Part shown: in pieces, positions 34,544 through 42,826 of the stretch
Position numbering within the stretch: position 1 is the first letter of the stretch
Layout of the letters: each line of letters starts with the position of its first letter
NCBI RefSeq assembly: GCF_000422505.1
Contig: NZ_AULX01000019.1
Location: forward strand, 62,001-126,000
DNA from: Paenibacillus pinihumi DSM 23905 = JCM 16419
GTDB lineage: Bacteria > Bacillota > Bacilli > Paenibacillales > Paenibacillaceae
Length of the DNA stretch: 64,000 bases
Reading direction: 5' to 3'
The notes under the pieces: model-generated
The model's input: only the letters and a program-made list of their open reading frames with translations
What the model was told of the DNA's origin: nothing
Database searches by the model: none
Position numbers and translations under genes: made by a program

Positions 34544-35725
34544 ATGATAACCATTACAAAGCAAACTGCGAGAAATTTTTTGCTGCGCCGCATGATTTAC
34601 CCGGAATTGCAGCAGCAGGGCGTCGTTCAACTGTTGCAATGTCTGGAAGCCATCCAGCTTGATCCGGTGGCCACTGTAGAACGCAACCACCATCTGGTGG
34701 CCGGTCTGCGTCTGCCTGCATTCACACCGGCGGACCTGGAAAATACATTGAAGAACGGACAAGCCTTTGAATATTTCGCACAAGCTGCTTGCATACTGCC
34801 GATGAAGGACTATCCGCTTTTTGCGGATCTTAGGGGGCAGATGAGAGCTGGTTCGCAGGATGAATTAAAGCGGTATGAATCGGCTGCCAGCTATATTTTA
34901 TCCAAATTGGCCGATGAAGGCCCGCTTCCGTCCAATGCTTTTGCCAGTGAGACTAAAGTTCGTGGAGGGTGGCATACCGGGGAGGAGAAGACAAAGGAAA
35001 CCTCGCATGTGCTGACATTGTTGTTCCAGTCCGGGCAAATTCAAGTCGTAGGCCGTGACGGAGCAACGCGGTTTTTCGCCAGAACGGAGGAAGCAATCCC
35101 TTTAGCCTTGCAACAGCAGGAATTGGAGCAAAGCAGTGAAGAGAGGTGCCATGCCCTGCTCAGAAAGTATGCCAGAGCGTACCGTTTGTTCAGTGCCGAC
35201 GACGCCCGCTACGGCTGGCAGCCCAAATGCCCGGCGGCAGTCCGCAGAGGCCTGCATCAACAGTTTGTAGATAATGGAACCTTTACGGAAATTCAAATCG
35301 AAGGCGTAAAACGGTCTTATGCGGTATTAACCGAGGATTTGCCTGAGCTTCTGAATTGCCTGGAACTGGAGACGCCAAGGGGCATCCATTTTATTTCTCC
35401 GCTTGACTCGCTGCTATGGTACAGGGAGCGTATCGTGGATGTGTATGATTTTTATTACCGCTGGGAGATCTACACCCCCAAGGAAAAACGGACATATGGG
35501 GCATATGTGATGCCGATCTTGATGGACGGGAACTTGGTTGGGAGGATGGACCCCCTCTTTGACAGAAAAAACGGCATCCTGAATATTCAATTAATTTCCC
35601 TTGAATCGGACATTTCCTGGTCCAGCAGCCACAAATCCCGCCTGGTTGAAGCCTTTGACACGTTTGCAAAACAAATTGGAGCCGGGCAGGTCAGCTTGCC
35701 GGAGACTGTAACGATTAAACTCTAG
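34544..35725 (+). CDS. YcaQ/AlkZ-family winged-helix DNA glycosylase-like protein
   Basis: The 393-residue protein matches the HTH_42 family. Characteristic segments are LLQCLEAIQLDPVATVERNHHLV, FEYFAQAACILPMKDYPLF, SPLDSLLWYRERI and FYYRWEIYTPKEKRTYGAYVMP. Characterised members (YcaQ, AlkZ) excise alkylated bases and unhook interstrand crosslinks; others may have lost activity. ATG at 34544 follows GGAGGG. A gene for an alkyltransferase-like protein lies convergently next to it, which fits a DNA-alkylation role. Confidence 0.83.
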   Translation: MITITKQTARNFLLRRMIYPELQQQGVVQLLQCLEAIQLDPVATVERNHHLVAGLRLPAFTPADLENTLKNGQAFEYFAQAACILPMKDYPLFADLRGQMRAGSQDELKRYESAASYILSKLADEGPLPSNAFASETKVRGGWHTGEEKTKETSHVLTLLFQSGQIQVVGRDGATRFFARTEEAIPLALQQQELEQSSEERCHALLRKYARAYRLFSADDARYGWQPKCPAAVRRGLHQQFVDNGTFTEIQIEGVKRSYAVLTEDLPELLNCLELETPRGIHFISPLDSLLWYRERIVDVYDFYYRWEIYTPKEKRTYGAYVMPILMDGNLVGRMDPLFDRKNGILNIQLISLESDISWSSSHKSRLVEAFDTFAKQIGAGQVSLPETVTIKL

Positions 35726-35753
35726 CTTCTTTGTCTGCCATAGGACAAACTAA

Positions 35754-35797
35754 AACCACCAGTCCCTGACTATCTGCCGGGGAACTGGTGGTTACTT
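35754..35797. terminator. Hairpin between the YcaQ-like and ATL genes
   Basis: AACCACCAGT (35754-35763) pairs with ACTGGTGGTT (35784-35793). Short T-rich tails occur on both sides, so it may end transcription from both genes. Confidence 0.65.
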
Positions 35798-35826
35798 TGC
35801 AATCAGGGATTAAACAATAATAAGGC

Positions 35827-36165
35827 TTAAAAAAATTCACTATTAAATTCAAAATCCATAGCGTCTACTTTATATTGATAGATGGACAAATCGACAGTAC
35901 GATCTTTGACAAACTCAATGCCCTCATCTTCCAGCATGTTTTGTTGTTGAGTGGCTCCCGTATCTGCCAGGGAGATTTCACCCCGGATATTCACCACTCT
36001 GTGCCAGGGCAGGCCGTGCTTTTCGCTCATCGAATGAAGTATTCTGACGACTTGCCTTGCCGCTCTGGAGCTGCCTGCGCATGCTGCTATCTGGCTGTAT
36101 GTCATGACCTTCCCGGGCGGGATTGCCTTTATGATATGGATGACTTTGCTTGTAAACGGCTGCAT
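35827..36165 (-). CDS. Alkyltransferase-like protein (ATL)
   Basis: The 112-residue protein has the MGMT DNA-binding fold: PPGKVMTYSQIAACAG, the arginine-finger helix SSRAARQVVRIL and LPWHRVVN. The active-site cysteine of true alkyltransferases (PCHRV) is replaced by tryptophan. This substitution defines the ATL group, which binds O6-alkylguanine without repairing it and passes the lesion to nucleotide excision repair. ATG at 36165 is ten bases after GAGGAG; a GTG at 36183 would precede it. It is convergent with the YcaQ-like gene. Confidence 0.88.
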   Translation of the reverse strand: MQPFTSKVIHIIKAIPPGKVMTYSQIAACAGSSRAARQVVRILHSMSEKHGLPWHRVVNIRGEISLADTGATQQQNMLEDEGIEFVKDRTVDLSIYQYKVDAMDFEFNSEFF

Positions 36166-36280
36166 TTCATTTTCACTCCTCACAGTGTTCCTCTAACGAC
36201 TCCTGTTGCTCAGATTATCATATAAACATCAAAATGCAAACTGAAGCATGCATTGGCGGGCCTTATCCGGTTCAATTCTC

Positions 36281-36354
36281 AAAAAAACCTCCCTGAGCCG
36301 GGAAAGTTCACTGCCGACAGTGGACTTCATCCCGTGACCGGGGAGGTTTTTTTT
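36281..36354 (-). terminator. Terminator of the FCD GntR gene
   Basis: ACCTCCC (36287-36293) pairs with GGGAGGT (36341-36347), with a further inner stem (36306-36313 with 36318-36325). A and T runs flank both sides, so it can work on both strands. Confidence 0.8.
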
Positions 36355-37042
36355 ATAGCTGCCCCTCAAATTCATGCAGCGGCCGGGTCAAATTTTGCTT
36401 AATGATGCGGGCTGCTTTCTCTGCATCCTGCACTTCCAAGGCTTGAATAATTTCCTCATGCTCATGGACAGCTGTCTGTGTCTGACCAAGAGGCTGATTC
36501 AAAAAGAGAAATTTGAAGCGCCGAATATGCATTTGCAGCGATGAGCAGAAAGAAATGATATAGGGGTTATCCGCAATTTCCAAAATCAGGTCGTGAAATT
36601 GTTCGTCATATTTCAGAGCCTGATAGGGATCCTTGTCCATAATGCTTTCGCTAAATGAAAGGTTCAGCTCACGCAATTGCCGGATTTGCTCAGGCTGAAT
36701 GTTATTGGCCGCAGACTTGACAGCTACTGCATGGAGTGCCTCAAGCGGCTCGTACAGTTTGCTGATCTCGTGCTTATTAATGGTCGTTACCCGAGTGTCC
36801 TTGCCAGGAAACATCTGCACAAGACCTTGCGCTTCGAGCAGTTGCAGCGCTTCCCGGACAGGTGTCCGGCTGACACCCAGAGCATTGGCGATCTCGGCGT
36901 CATTCAGCTTTTCGTCCGGTTGCAGCGTACCTTCAATGATCCACTTCTGCAATTGGGACAAAGCCCGGTCTTTGGCTGTTGTACGGGCCGGAGTCGGATA
37001 ATCGGAAGGAATTGGCATAGCATTCATCCTCTTCGTTGACAT
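36353..37042 (-). CDS. GntR family regulator, FadR/FCD subfamily
   Basis: The 229-residue protein has an N-terminal winged helix (LQKWIIEGTLQPDEKLNDAE, ALGVSRTPVREALQLLEAQG) and an all-helical FCD ligand domain (YEPLEALHAVAVKSAANN, YDEQFHDLILEIADN, HEEIIQALEVQDAEKAARI). Members bind small organic acids. It lies 221 bp downstream of ilvD on the same strand, and both promoters carry the same 13-bp motif. It may therefore control ilvD and itself. Confidence 0.85.
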   Translation of the reverse strand: MSTKRMNAMPIPSDYPTPARTTAKDRALSQLQKWIIEGTLQPDEKLNDAEIANALGVSRTPVREALQLLEAQGLVQMFPGKDTRVTTINKHEISKLYEPLEALHAVAVKSAANNIQPEQIRQLRELNLSFSESIMDKDPYQALKYDEQFHDLILEIADNPYIISFCSSLQMHIRRFKFLFLNQPLGQTQTAVHEHEEIIQALEVQDAEKAARIIKQNLTRPLHEFEGQL

Positions 37043-37079
37043 CTTGAATGTAATTATAGTGCATTCATATTTTAAATTT

Positions 37080-37092
37080 TAATATATCGCAT
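37080..37092 (-). promoter_or_regulatory. 13-bp motif upstream of the GntR gene, shared with ilvD
   Basis: TAATATATCGCAT lies 38 bp before the GntR start and occurs identically at 39044-39056 upstream of ilvD. A shared site is expected for a common regulator, most simply the GntR protein itself. Confidence 0.5.
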
Positions 37093-37160
37093 TCTGCCAA
37101 GCAAATCAATCGGTTCACGACAGAAGATTGCAAAGACTGAAAGGAGCGTTTTGATATCCC

Positions 37161-37194
37161 AAAAAAACCGAGGCTGCATTGAGCAGCTTCGGTT
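37161..37194 (-). terminator. Terminator of ilvD
   Basis: AAACCGAGGCTGC (37165-37177) pairs with GCAGCTTCGGTTT (37182-37194). On the minus strand the stem is followed by a T run (A run at 37161-37167). Confidence 0.85.
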
Positions 37195-37262
37195 TAATGT
37201 CTTTGGAAATACCGGGTGCCGGCTGGAATCCGTGCAGCAGCGGCTCTTATTGCTGGCATATA

Positions 37263-38957
37263 TTAAGCGTCCGTAACTGCTCCTGTAGAGGCTGATGAGA
37301 CAAGACGGGCATATTTACGAAGTACGCCTGTGGTTGCCTTGAGTGGGGGAGCCTGCCAGTGCCGTCGCCGTGCATCAATCTCTTCCGGCGATACATGGAA
37401 CGTAATTTGCTGTGTGTCGCTGTCGATTGTTACCCGGTCGCCCTCCTGCAGAAAGGCGATTGGTCCGCCGTCCTGCGCTTCCGGAGCAACGTGGCCGATA
37501 ACAAAACCGTGCGAACCGCCGGAAAATCGGCCGTCTGTAATGAGCGCGACTTTGCCGCCGAGGCCTTTGCCCGAAATCATGGCGGTCACGGAGAGCATCT
37601 CGGGCATGCCGGGTCCGCCCTTGGGACCGACATAGCGAATGACAACGACATCGCCGGTCTGAATTTGGTTGCTCATGATCGCTTCCGCTGCTTCTTCCTC
37701 ACTGTCATATACACGTGCAGGACCGGAGAATTGGTGAACGCTCAGGCCGGACATCTTCGCTACCGCACCTTCCGGCGCGAGATTGCCTCTAAGGACGACA
37801 AGCGGGCCGGTTGCTTTCAGCGGATTGTCCAGCGGATAAATGATTTTCTGCCCTTCTTGCAAATCTGGAATACGTTGCAGATTTTCCGCCAGTGTCTTGC
37901 CTGTGACGGACATGCAATCTCCATGAAGCAGGCCATGTGCGAGCAGCAGCTTCATCACGCCCGGAACGCCGCCGACATCGTTTAAATCCTGCATTAAATA
38001 CTGCCCGCTCGGCTTCAAGTCGGCGATATGCGGTACGCGGAGCCGAATCCGCTCGAAATCATCAAGCGTCAGCTTCACTTGAACGGAATGGGCAATGGCT
38101 GTCAAATGGAGCAGTGCGTTCGTAGAACCGCCAAGTGCCATGACGACCGTTATGGCATTCTCAAAAGCCTTGAACGTCATAATATCACGCGGATAGATGC
38201 CAAGACGAAGAAGTTCGACGACCGCCTTGCCGGCTTCGGCGCATTCAACAGCTTTATCAGGGGAAATAGCCGGAATTGAAGAAGAGCCCGGCAAAGTCAT
38301 GCCCATTGCTTCAGCCGCAGCCGCCATAGTATTCGCTGTATACATCCCGCCGCATGCGCCTGCGCCCGGACAGGCATGACATTCAACCTGATGGAGCTCA
38401 TGTTCATCGATCAAACCTTCCTGATATTGGCCGACTGCCTCAAAAGCGGAAACGATATTAAGATCGCGGCCATCCAACTTGCCAGGTTGAATCGTACCCC
38501 CATACACATAGACAGAAGGGATATTCAGTCTGCCAATAGCCATCAGGCATGCGGGCGTATTTTTGTCACAGCCGCCAATGGCGACAAGTCCGTCGAATCG
38601 TTCCGCATTGGCGACAGTTTCAATGGAATCGGCAATAATCTCCCTGCTCGGCAGGGAGAAACGCATCCCTTCATGACCCATGGCAATGCCATCAGACACG
38701 GTAATAGTATTGAAAATTAGAGGTGAGCCGTCATTGGACTGTGCGCCATTTTTAACTTGAACCGCGAGATTATTGATATGAATATTGCACGGTGTAACTT
38801 CACTCCAGGTGCTTGCCACGCCGATCATCGGCTTCTTGAAACTTTCGTCGGTAAAGCCTACAGCCCGCAGCATCGCCCGGTTCGGAACCCGGTTGACTCC
38901 TTCACTGATGACCTTGCTTCGAATTCGCAGGTCCTGTTCATTGTTCTGGTCTGGCAT
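37263..38957 (-). CDS. ilvD: Dihydroxy-acid dehydratase
   Basis: The 564-residue enzyme has the iron-sulfur cysteines in [26 protein letters not shown] and [13 protein letters not shown], and the conserved [21 protein letters not shown] near the C-terminus. It dehydrates dihydroxy-acids to 2-keto acids in isoleucine, valine, leucine and pantothenate synthesis. ATG at 38957 has AAGGGAGC seven bases upstream; a start at 38975 would not. It stands apart from any other ilv or leu genes, next to an FCD-type GntR gene. A sugar-acid dehydratase of the same family cannot be wholly excluded. Confidence 0.88.
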   Translation of the reverse strand: MPDQNNEQDLRIRSKVISEGVNRVPNRAMLRAVGFTDESFKKPMIGVASTWSEVTPCNIHINNLAVQVKNGAQSNDGSPLIFNTITVSDGIAMGHEGMRFSLPSREIIADSIETVANAERFDGLVAIGGCDKNTPACLMAIGRLNIPSVYVYGGTIQPGKLDGRDLNIVSAFEAVGQYQEGLIDEHELHQVECHACPGAGACGGMYTANTMAAAAEAMGMTLPGSSSIPAISPDKAVECAEAGKAVVELLRLGIYPRDIMTFKAFENAITVVMALGGSTNALLHLTAIAHSVQVKLTLDDFERIRLRVPHIADLKPSGQYLMQDLNDVGGVPGVMKLLLAHGLLHGDCMSVTGKTLAENLQRIPDLQEGQKIIYPLDNPLKATGPLVVLRGNLAPEGAVAKMSGLSVHQFSGPARVYDSEEEAAEAIMSNQIQTGDVVVIRYVGPKGGPGMPEMLSVTAMISGKGLGGKVALITDGRFSGGSHGFVIGHVAPEAQDGGPIAFLQEGDRVTIDSDTQQITFHVSPEEIDARRRHWQAPPLKATTGVLRKYARLVSSASTGAVTDA

Positions 38958-39038
38958 ATTAGCAGCTCCCTTCAAGCTTTGAGATATCAGAAAATGACGG
39001 TTCTATCACAAGCATGACATAATACGTCCCGTTTACTA

Positions 39039-39062
39039 ATATGTAATATATCGCATACATAT
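39039..39062 (-). promoter_or_regulatory. Palindrome with the shared 13-bp motif upstream of ilvD
   Basis: ATATGT (39039-39044) and ACATAT (39057-39062) are perfect inverted arms around AATATATCGCAT. The inner 13 bp, 39044-39056, recur upstream of the GntR gene. It lies about 90 bp before the ilvD start, where an operator would be expected. Confidence 0.5.
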
Positions 39063-39266
39063 ATAAATATCAAGTTCAACAGTAAATGACCTTATTATTA
39101 GTCAGACAGGCAAGTTACTTCTTGAAAATAATTAATAGTAGTCGATATCAAGCAAAGAGGATTAAAGGTAGAGTTTGAGATGATGGCTTCTGAAATTATG
39201 ATTTATGGAACGATTATCCTTTTTGATATTTTGCACAGGATAGGGCGAAATATCAATTCCCTTAAA

Positions 39267-39292
39267 AAGCAGCTTTGCCTGCTTCTTTTTTT
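39267..39292 (+). terminator. Short hairpin with T run in the ilvD-MFS gap
   Basis: AAGCAG (39267-39272) pairs with CTGCTT (39279-39284), followed by CTTTTTTT. No gene clearly precedes it on this strand. The rest of 39.06-39.39 kb is AT-rich with nothing I recognise. Confidence 0.4.
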
Positions 39293-39396
39293 GCGTTCGA
39301 TTCTGCTCAATATTCGCTGTCGGCTTGGGCTGCACGATTTAGTTACCTGACAAGCAGTCAAAAAACAGCTGTAAAAAAACGGAAAGAAAAAACGGC

Positions 39397-39425
39397 TTGA
39401 CGAACGAAAAAATCCAAGTTAATAT
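39397..39425 (+). promoter_or_regulatory. Promoter of the MFS transporter region
   Basis: TTGACG (39397-39402), a 17-bp spacer and TAATAT (39420-39425) form a good sigma-A promoter. Transcription would start near 39432, just before the tandem repeats. Confidence 0.65.
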
Positions 39426-39436
39426 AAAGCAGTTAT

Positions 39437-39476
39437 TTAGTAAATTAGTAATTTAGTAAAAAAGTAAATTAGTAAA
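39437..39476 (+). repeat. Five tandem copies of an 8-bp repeat (TTAGTAAA)
   Basis: Units begin at 39437, 39445, 39453, 39461 and 39469. Three are exact (TTAGTAAA), one is TTAGTAAT and one is AAAGTAAA. The array lies between the promoter and the first possible ribosome binding site, so it is in the leader of the MFS transcript. Confidence 0.8.
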
Positions 39477-39483
39477 TAGGAGG

Positions 39484-39618
39484 GTGGGAATCTGCACGGA
39501 TAATGAAAGCATTAATGACGATATCAAACAGTTCAGCCGGGCTCTGAGCGACGACGATGAGCTGATTGCCGAACGCCTGAGGTCGTTATCACAAATTTTA
39601 GTGGATATGGGGTATTAG
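39484..39618 (+). pseudogene. Truncated copy of the gene at 41063-41542
   Basis: The 44-residue frame (ICTDNESINDDIKQFS, DDDELIAERLRSLSQIL, DMGY) corresponds to the last 43 residues of the intact protein encoded after the MFS gene, with clear similarity but many differences at DNA level. AGGAGG directly precedes a GTG. The stop is followed after one base by the MFS ATG, so translation of this scrap could help translate the transporter. Confidence 0.7.
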
Positions 39619-39619
39619 T

Positions 39620-40828
39620 ATGTTTGCCAATCGTTATGTACGAACTATTATTCTTTCCCGGGTGCTGCTGCAATTGGGAATTTGGATCCGAAATTATTCT
39701 GTCCTTCTTTTTGTTACCGAATTAACGAATAATAATCCGGTATATGTTTCTTTGATTTCGGTAGCGGAATTCGCGCCCATCTTTCTGTTCGGCCTGATTG
39801 GCGGCACCTTTGCCGACAGGTGGCGGCCAAAGCGGACGATGGTATGGAGTGATCTGCTTTCTTCCTTGTCCGTTGTTGCTGTGCTGGTGGCCGTTATGAA
39901 CGGGGGGTGGATTCCACTTCTTGTCGGTTCGTTTATTTCTGCGAGTTTGTCTCAATTTTCTCAGCCTTCGGCCATGAAACTATATAAGCGTCATGTGCCG
40001 GCTGAACAGCTTCAGGGTGTTATGGCAATGTCCCAAACGGTTGTTGCTGTCTTTACGGTTTTGGGTCCGGTTATCGGTACATTTATTTTCATTAAGTTTG
40101 GAATTCACGTCTCCCTGATTCTCACGGCAGTTATGTTCCTGGGTTCCTCGCTTATTCTGTTGTCACTTCCGCGTGACGGAGCAGAAGAGAGGTCCGGCAA
40201 TGCAGGAGGCTTTATGAAGGAATTGACCGCAGGGCTGAAATATATCGGGTCCAACAAATCCTTGAGGACACTAAGCGTGACTTTCGCGGCTGTCGGATTG
40301 GCATCAGGACTGACTCAACCGCTGCAGATATTCCTTGTCATCGAGAAATTGGGACAGGACAAACAATTCCTTCAGTGGCTCGTTATGGCCAATGGTGCAG
40401 CAATGCTGGCAGGCGGAGCTGTCATTATGGGGATCGCCAAGAAAGTGAAGCCACAGGTATTGCTCTTCATCGGTTTGCTTGTTACTTCTGTCTGTACAAT
40501 TGGAATCGGGGCGTCATCGATGATTTGGCTGACAATCGTTCTTTTAGTACTTAGCGGTTTGGTTTACCCTTGTATTCAAGGGGGAATTCAGACGCTAATT
40601 GTACGGAATACAGAAGGTTCTTTTATTGGCCGGGTATCCGGGGCCATCATGCCAGTGTTTATGGGGATGATGGTAACGGGGATGTTCATTACCGGCTACC
40701 TGAAGGAATCGTTCTCCTTGCTTTCGGTGTATGCCGCGAGCGGCGTTTTGATTATTGCCGGTGCGATTCTGCTGCTTCCTCTTGTCATTGATAAAAGCAG
40801 AAAAGCAGAGAATGGTCGAGTATTATAG
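39620..40828 (+). CDS. MFS transporter
   Basis: The 402-residue protein has about 12 hydrophobic segments. The MFS loop motif appears as GTFADRWRPKRTMVWSDLL between helices 2 and 3. It resembles the MFS_3/enterobactin-exporter-like drug-efflux group (start RYVRTIILSRVLLQLG). The start has only a weak ribosome binding site and lies one base after the stop of the upstream gene scrap, suggesting coupling. Its substrate is unknown. It sits between a truncated and an intact copy of another gene. Confidence 0.85.
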   Translation: MFANRYVRTIILSRVLLQLGIWIRNYSVLLFVTELTNNNPVYVSLISVAEFAPIFLFGLIGGTFADRWRPKRTMVWSDLLSSLSVVAVLVAVMNGGWIPLLVGSFISASLSQFSQPSAMKLYKRHVPAEQLQGVMAMSQTVVAVFTVLGPVIGTFIFIKFGIHVSLILTAVMFLGSSLILLSLPRDGAEERSGNAGGFMKELTAGLKYIGSNKSLRTLSVTFAAVGLASGLTQPLQIFLVIEKLGQDKQFLQWLVMANGAAMLAGGAVIMGIAKKVKPQVLLFIGLLVTSVCTIGIGASSMIWLTIVLLVLSGLVYPCIQGGIQTLIVRNTEGSFIGRVSGAIMPVFMGMMVTGMFITGYLKESFSLLSVYAASGVLIIAGAILLLPLVIDKSRKAENGRVL

Positions 40829-40877
40829 TCAACAAAGACAGAGAATATAATATACAGTAAAAAGGTTAGAATAAAGC

Positions 40878-40907
40878 AACCCGCCAATCTGAAAATTGGC
40901 GGGTTTT
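40878..40907 (+). terminator. Terminator of the MFS gene
   Basis: AACCCGCCAAT (40878-40888) pairs perfectly with ATTGGCGGGTT (40895-40905), followed by TTC. Confidence 0.8.
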
Positions 40908-41062
40908 CATCATTTGTAACAATATTTAAATGTCGGGGCACTCGAGTTGCCAAAACCATGGTTTGCTTCGCAGCCGCGGGATTGACTAACGATGAAATCC
41001 AAGATAAGATGAAACCGACGTTTAGTGAACTAGTAAATTGGAAAGAGGAAAGAAGGGGAAAG

Positions 41063-41542
41063 ATGAAAATACCTACGACGTTAAAGCATAAGCCGGTTGT
41101 CGTTGTGGAAAATTATGAGAAGGTTGACGGCCGATTAGCCATGAACACGGATGCGAAAGGTCTTTCCCTGGGATTGGCTCAATGGAACGATAGAGGAAAG
41201 ATTGATATTTCGGCCAAGGTATGGAGATATACAGGTGAAAAATGGTCCAGGCAATCGGAAGAACTGCCTCTCCATCGCGTGCTTGATTTGTCTGTTCTAA
41301 TTTGCCGGTCTCTGGCTCATTTTCGCGAAGCCTACCGGTATGAGCATTTATATGACCCGGAACAACCAGCCATTGACCGGATTGGCCTGCAAGGCGATGC
41401 CATGACGGTAGAGATATGTACGGACAATGAGAAAATTAATGAAGACATAAAGCTGTTCAGCCAAGCTTTGAGCGATGACGATGAACTGATCGGCGAACGT
41501 CTGCGTACGTTATCCAAAATATTAAAGGATATGGGATACTGA
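41063..41542 (+). CDS. Uncharacterised protein, DUF6530-like
   Basis: The 159-residue protein resembles a family I recall as DUF6530, though the number is not certain. Conserved-looking parts are KHKPVVVVENYEKVDGR, DAKGLSLGLAQWNDRGKIDISAKVWRYTG and the C-terminal DDDELIGERLRTLSKIL. It is soluble with no known active-site motif. ATG at 41063 follows AGAAGGGGAAAG. The frame is open back to 40958 (GLTNDEIQDKMKPTFSEL), but that part lacks a ribosome binding site and may be other debris. A truncated relative lies before the MFS gene. Confidence 0.65.
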   Translation: MKIPTTLKHKPVVVVENYEKVDGRLAMNTDAKGLSLGLAQWNDRGKIDISAKVWRYTGEKWSRQSEELPLHRVLDLSVLICRSLAHFREAYRYEHLYDPEQPAIDRIGLQGDAMTVEICTDNEKINEDIKLFSQALSDDDELIGERLRTLSKILKDMGY

Positions 41543-41585
41543 AATATTTCCCGAAGGTTATGTTAGATATTTTGCATCAACGAAA

Positions 41586-41628
41586 AAATAGAGTTTACAA
41601 GCGGCAGGCTTGTGAACTCTATTTTTTT
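41586..41628 (+). terminator. Terminator after the DUF6530-like gene
   Basis: A long stem (about 41586-41602 with 41608-41624, nearly perfect) is followed by seven T. Confidence 0.85.
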
Positions 41629-41879
41629 ACGGGGAATGAAAGCCGTCCCCAAGCGGTCAATTCTCCCCGCTCCAGCCACAGTGTTTTGAGCAAAACTGAA
41701 ATTGGTGCTTTACTATGTGCTTCAAAAAAGCGTAGCAGAAACTATTCATAAGGTGAGCTTTACTTTTGAGAACTACAATGTTAATTTTATATCCATAATA
41801 GTATGATCATGGATGCTATGATGGATAATTTCTAGTAATACAGATGAAAACAAATAAATTAGCTCCGTTCTGGATGGGG

Positions 41880-42115
41880 AAATTTCGGCTTCATCCGTTA
41901 CCATTTTAAGACCCAAGATGCCTATTATAAGAACGACGATAAGTCCAATCTTGCTCCAACGAAACGGCTCATCAAAAAATGTCATTTCATTCATGACTGT
42001 CCCCATTGTGCCTAAACCGACAAATACGGCATACACCGTACTGGTTGGCAGCTTCTTCGCTGTATAGATTAAAAGAAATAGACTAATTCAAAACCACCTG
42101 CCAGTATAACAAGAG
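41880..42115 (-). pseudogene. Broken small multidrug resistance (SMR) transporter gene
   Basis: On the minus strand one frame reads LVILAGGFELVYFF and then stops. The neighbouring frame continues IYTAKKLPTSTVYAVFVGLG and KIGLIVVLIIGILGLKMV. Together they give most of an SMR protein of EmrE/SugE type. One missing T in a run near 42068 explains the frameshift. The upstream end has no start codon and the downstream end is replaced by unrelated residues. The homopolymer makes a sequencing error possible for the shift, but not for the lost start. Confidence 0.65.
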
Positions 42116-42121
42116 GTGCAT

Positions 42122-42259
42122 CAGAATCAATTTGATGATTTGAATGAAGTGTTTTTTGATCAGAGCCGTAACCGAGCACGTCGTTGGTGCGATGACAAAG
42201 AATGCGGTAACTTGATGAAAGTTCGTCGATTTAGATCCCGGCAGAAGAACATGGAGTGA
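42122..42259 (+). pseudogene. C-terminal remnant of a CGNR zinc-finger protein
   Basis: The frame reads FFDQSRNRARRWCDDKECGN and ends LMKVRRFRSRQKNME. This fits the CGNR zinc-finger tail (RRWC...CGNR.K..R.R), with Leu in place of the final Arg of CGNR. No N-terminal domain remains, and the beginning overlaps the SMR remnant on the other strand. The following 100 bp (to 42360) hold no recognisable gene. Confidence 0.55.
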
Positions 42260-42360
42260 AGGCATGGCAAAAATCAGAGCTGGAGCTGCTGAACGAGGAT
42301 GGCCATCCGGCGCCGCGGCGTTTTTGCTGCTGGTCTTCTGAACCAAAAGGAGCGAATAAA

Positions 42361-42750
42361 ATGAACGATGCTTTTTTAACCAAACTGGAACACATGCAAA
42401 TACCTGTTAGAGATTTAGATCAATCTATTCATTGGTATGTAACGAATCTGGGATTTCAATTAACAGGTAAATCAATAGAACATCATCATGCTTTTCTATC
42501 TTTAGAAGAAGGCCCCATGCTGATGTTATGGGAAACCAAGGAAGATACCCATGCAAACTTTAAATTTAACGGACAAACAATGCCGGTACTACTCTTTAAT
42601 ACAAGGGAAATACATACATTGCATGATCATTTAAAGTCGAAGAATGTTGAAATAACGTTTTATCAAGATGAAGGGTTTGGATGGGTTCTTAAATTTATTG
42701 ATCTTAATGGAAACATGTGGGGAGTCATTCAATTGAACAACTGCATATAA
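42361..42750 (+). CDS. VOC (glyoxalase/bleomycin-resistance) family protein
   Basis: The 129-residue VOC protein has MQIPVRDLDQSIHWYVTNLGFQL at the start, read in segments, and VLKFIDLNGNMWGVIQ at the end. The middle has the alternating strands of the fold. ATG at 42361 is preceded by AAAAGGAGC; a longer frame upstream joins unrelated sequence. Codon use is AT-rich like the flanking remnants. Reaction and ligand are unknown. The next gene, encoding an aldehyde dehydrogenase, is 76 bp away and may have its own promoter. Confidence 0.8.
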   Translation: MNDAFLTKLEHMQIPVRDLDQSIHWYVTNLGFQLTGKSIEHHHAFLSLEEGPMLMLWETKEDTHANFKFNGQTMPVLLFNTREIHTLHDHLKSKNVEITFYQDEGFGWVLKFIDLNGNMWGVIQLNNCI

Positions 42751-42826
42751 AAAATTAACAATTAAGGGTATTATGTCGATAAATAATAAGTATAGATAGA
42801 GGTTTATTGACATTGGAGGGATAAGT

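Noticed and set aside
39180-39350. A 56-residue plus-strand frame before the MFS promoter
   Set aside because: It runs through a terminator hairpin and has no convincing ribosome binding site or family.
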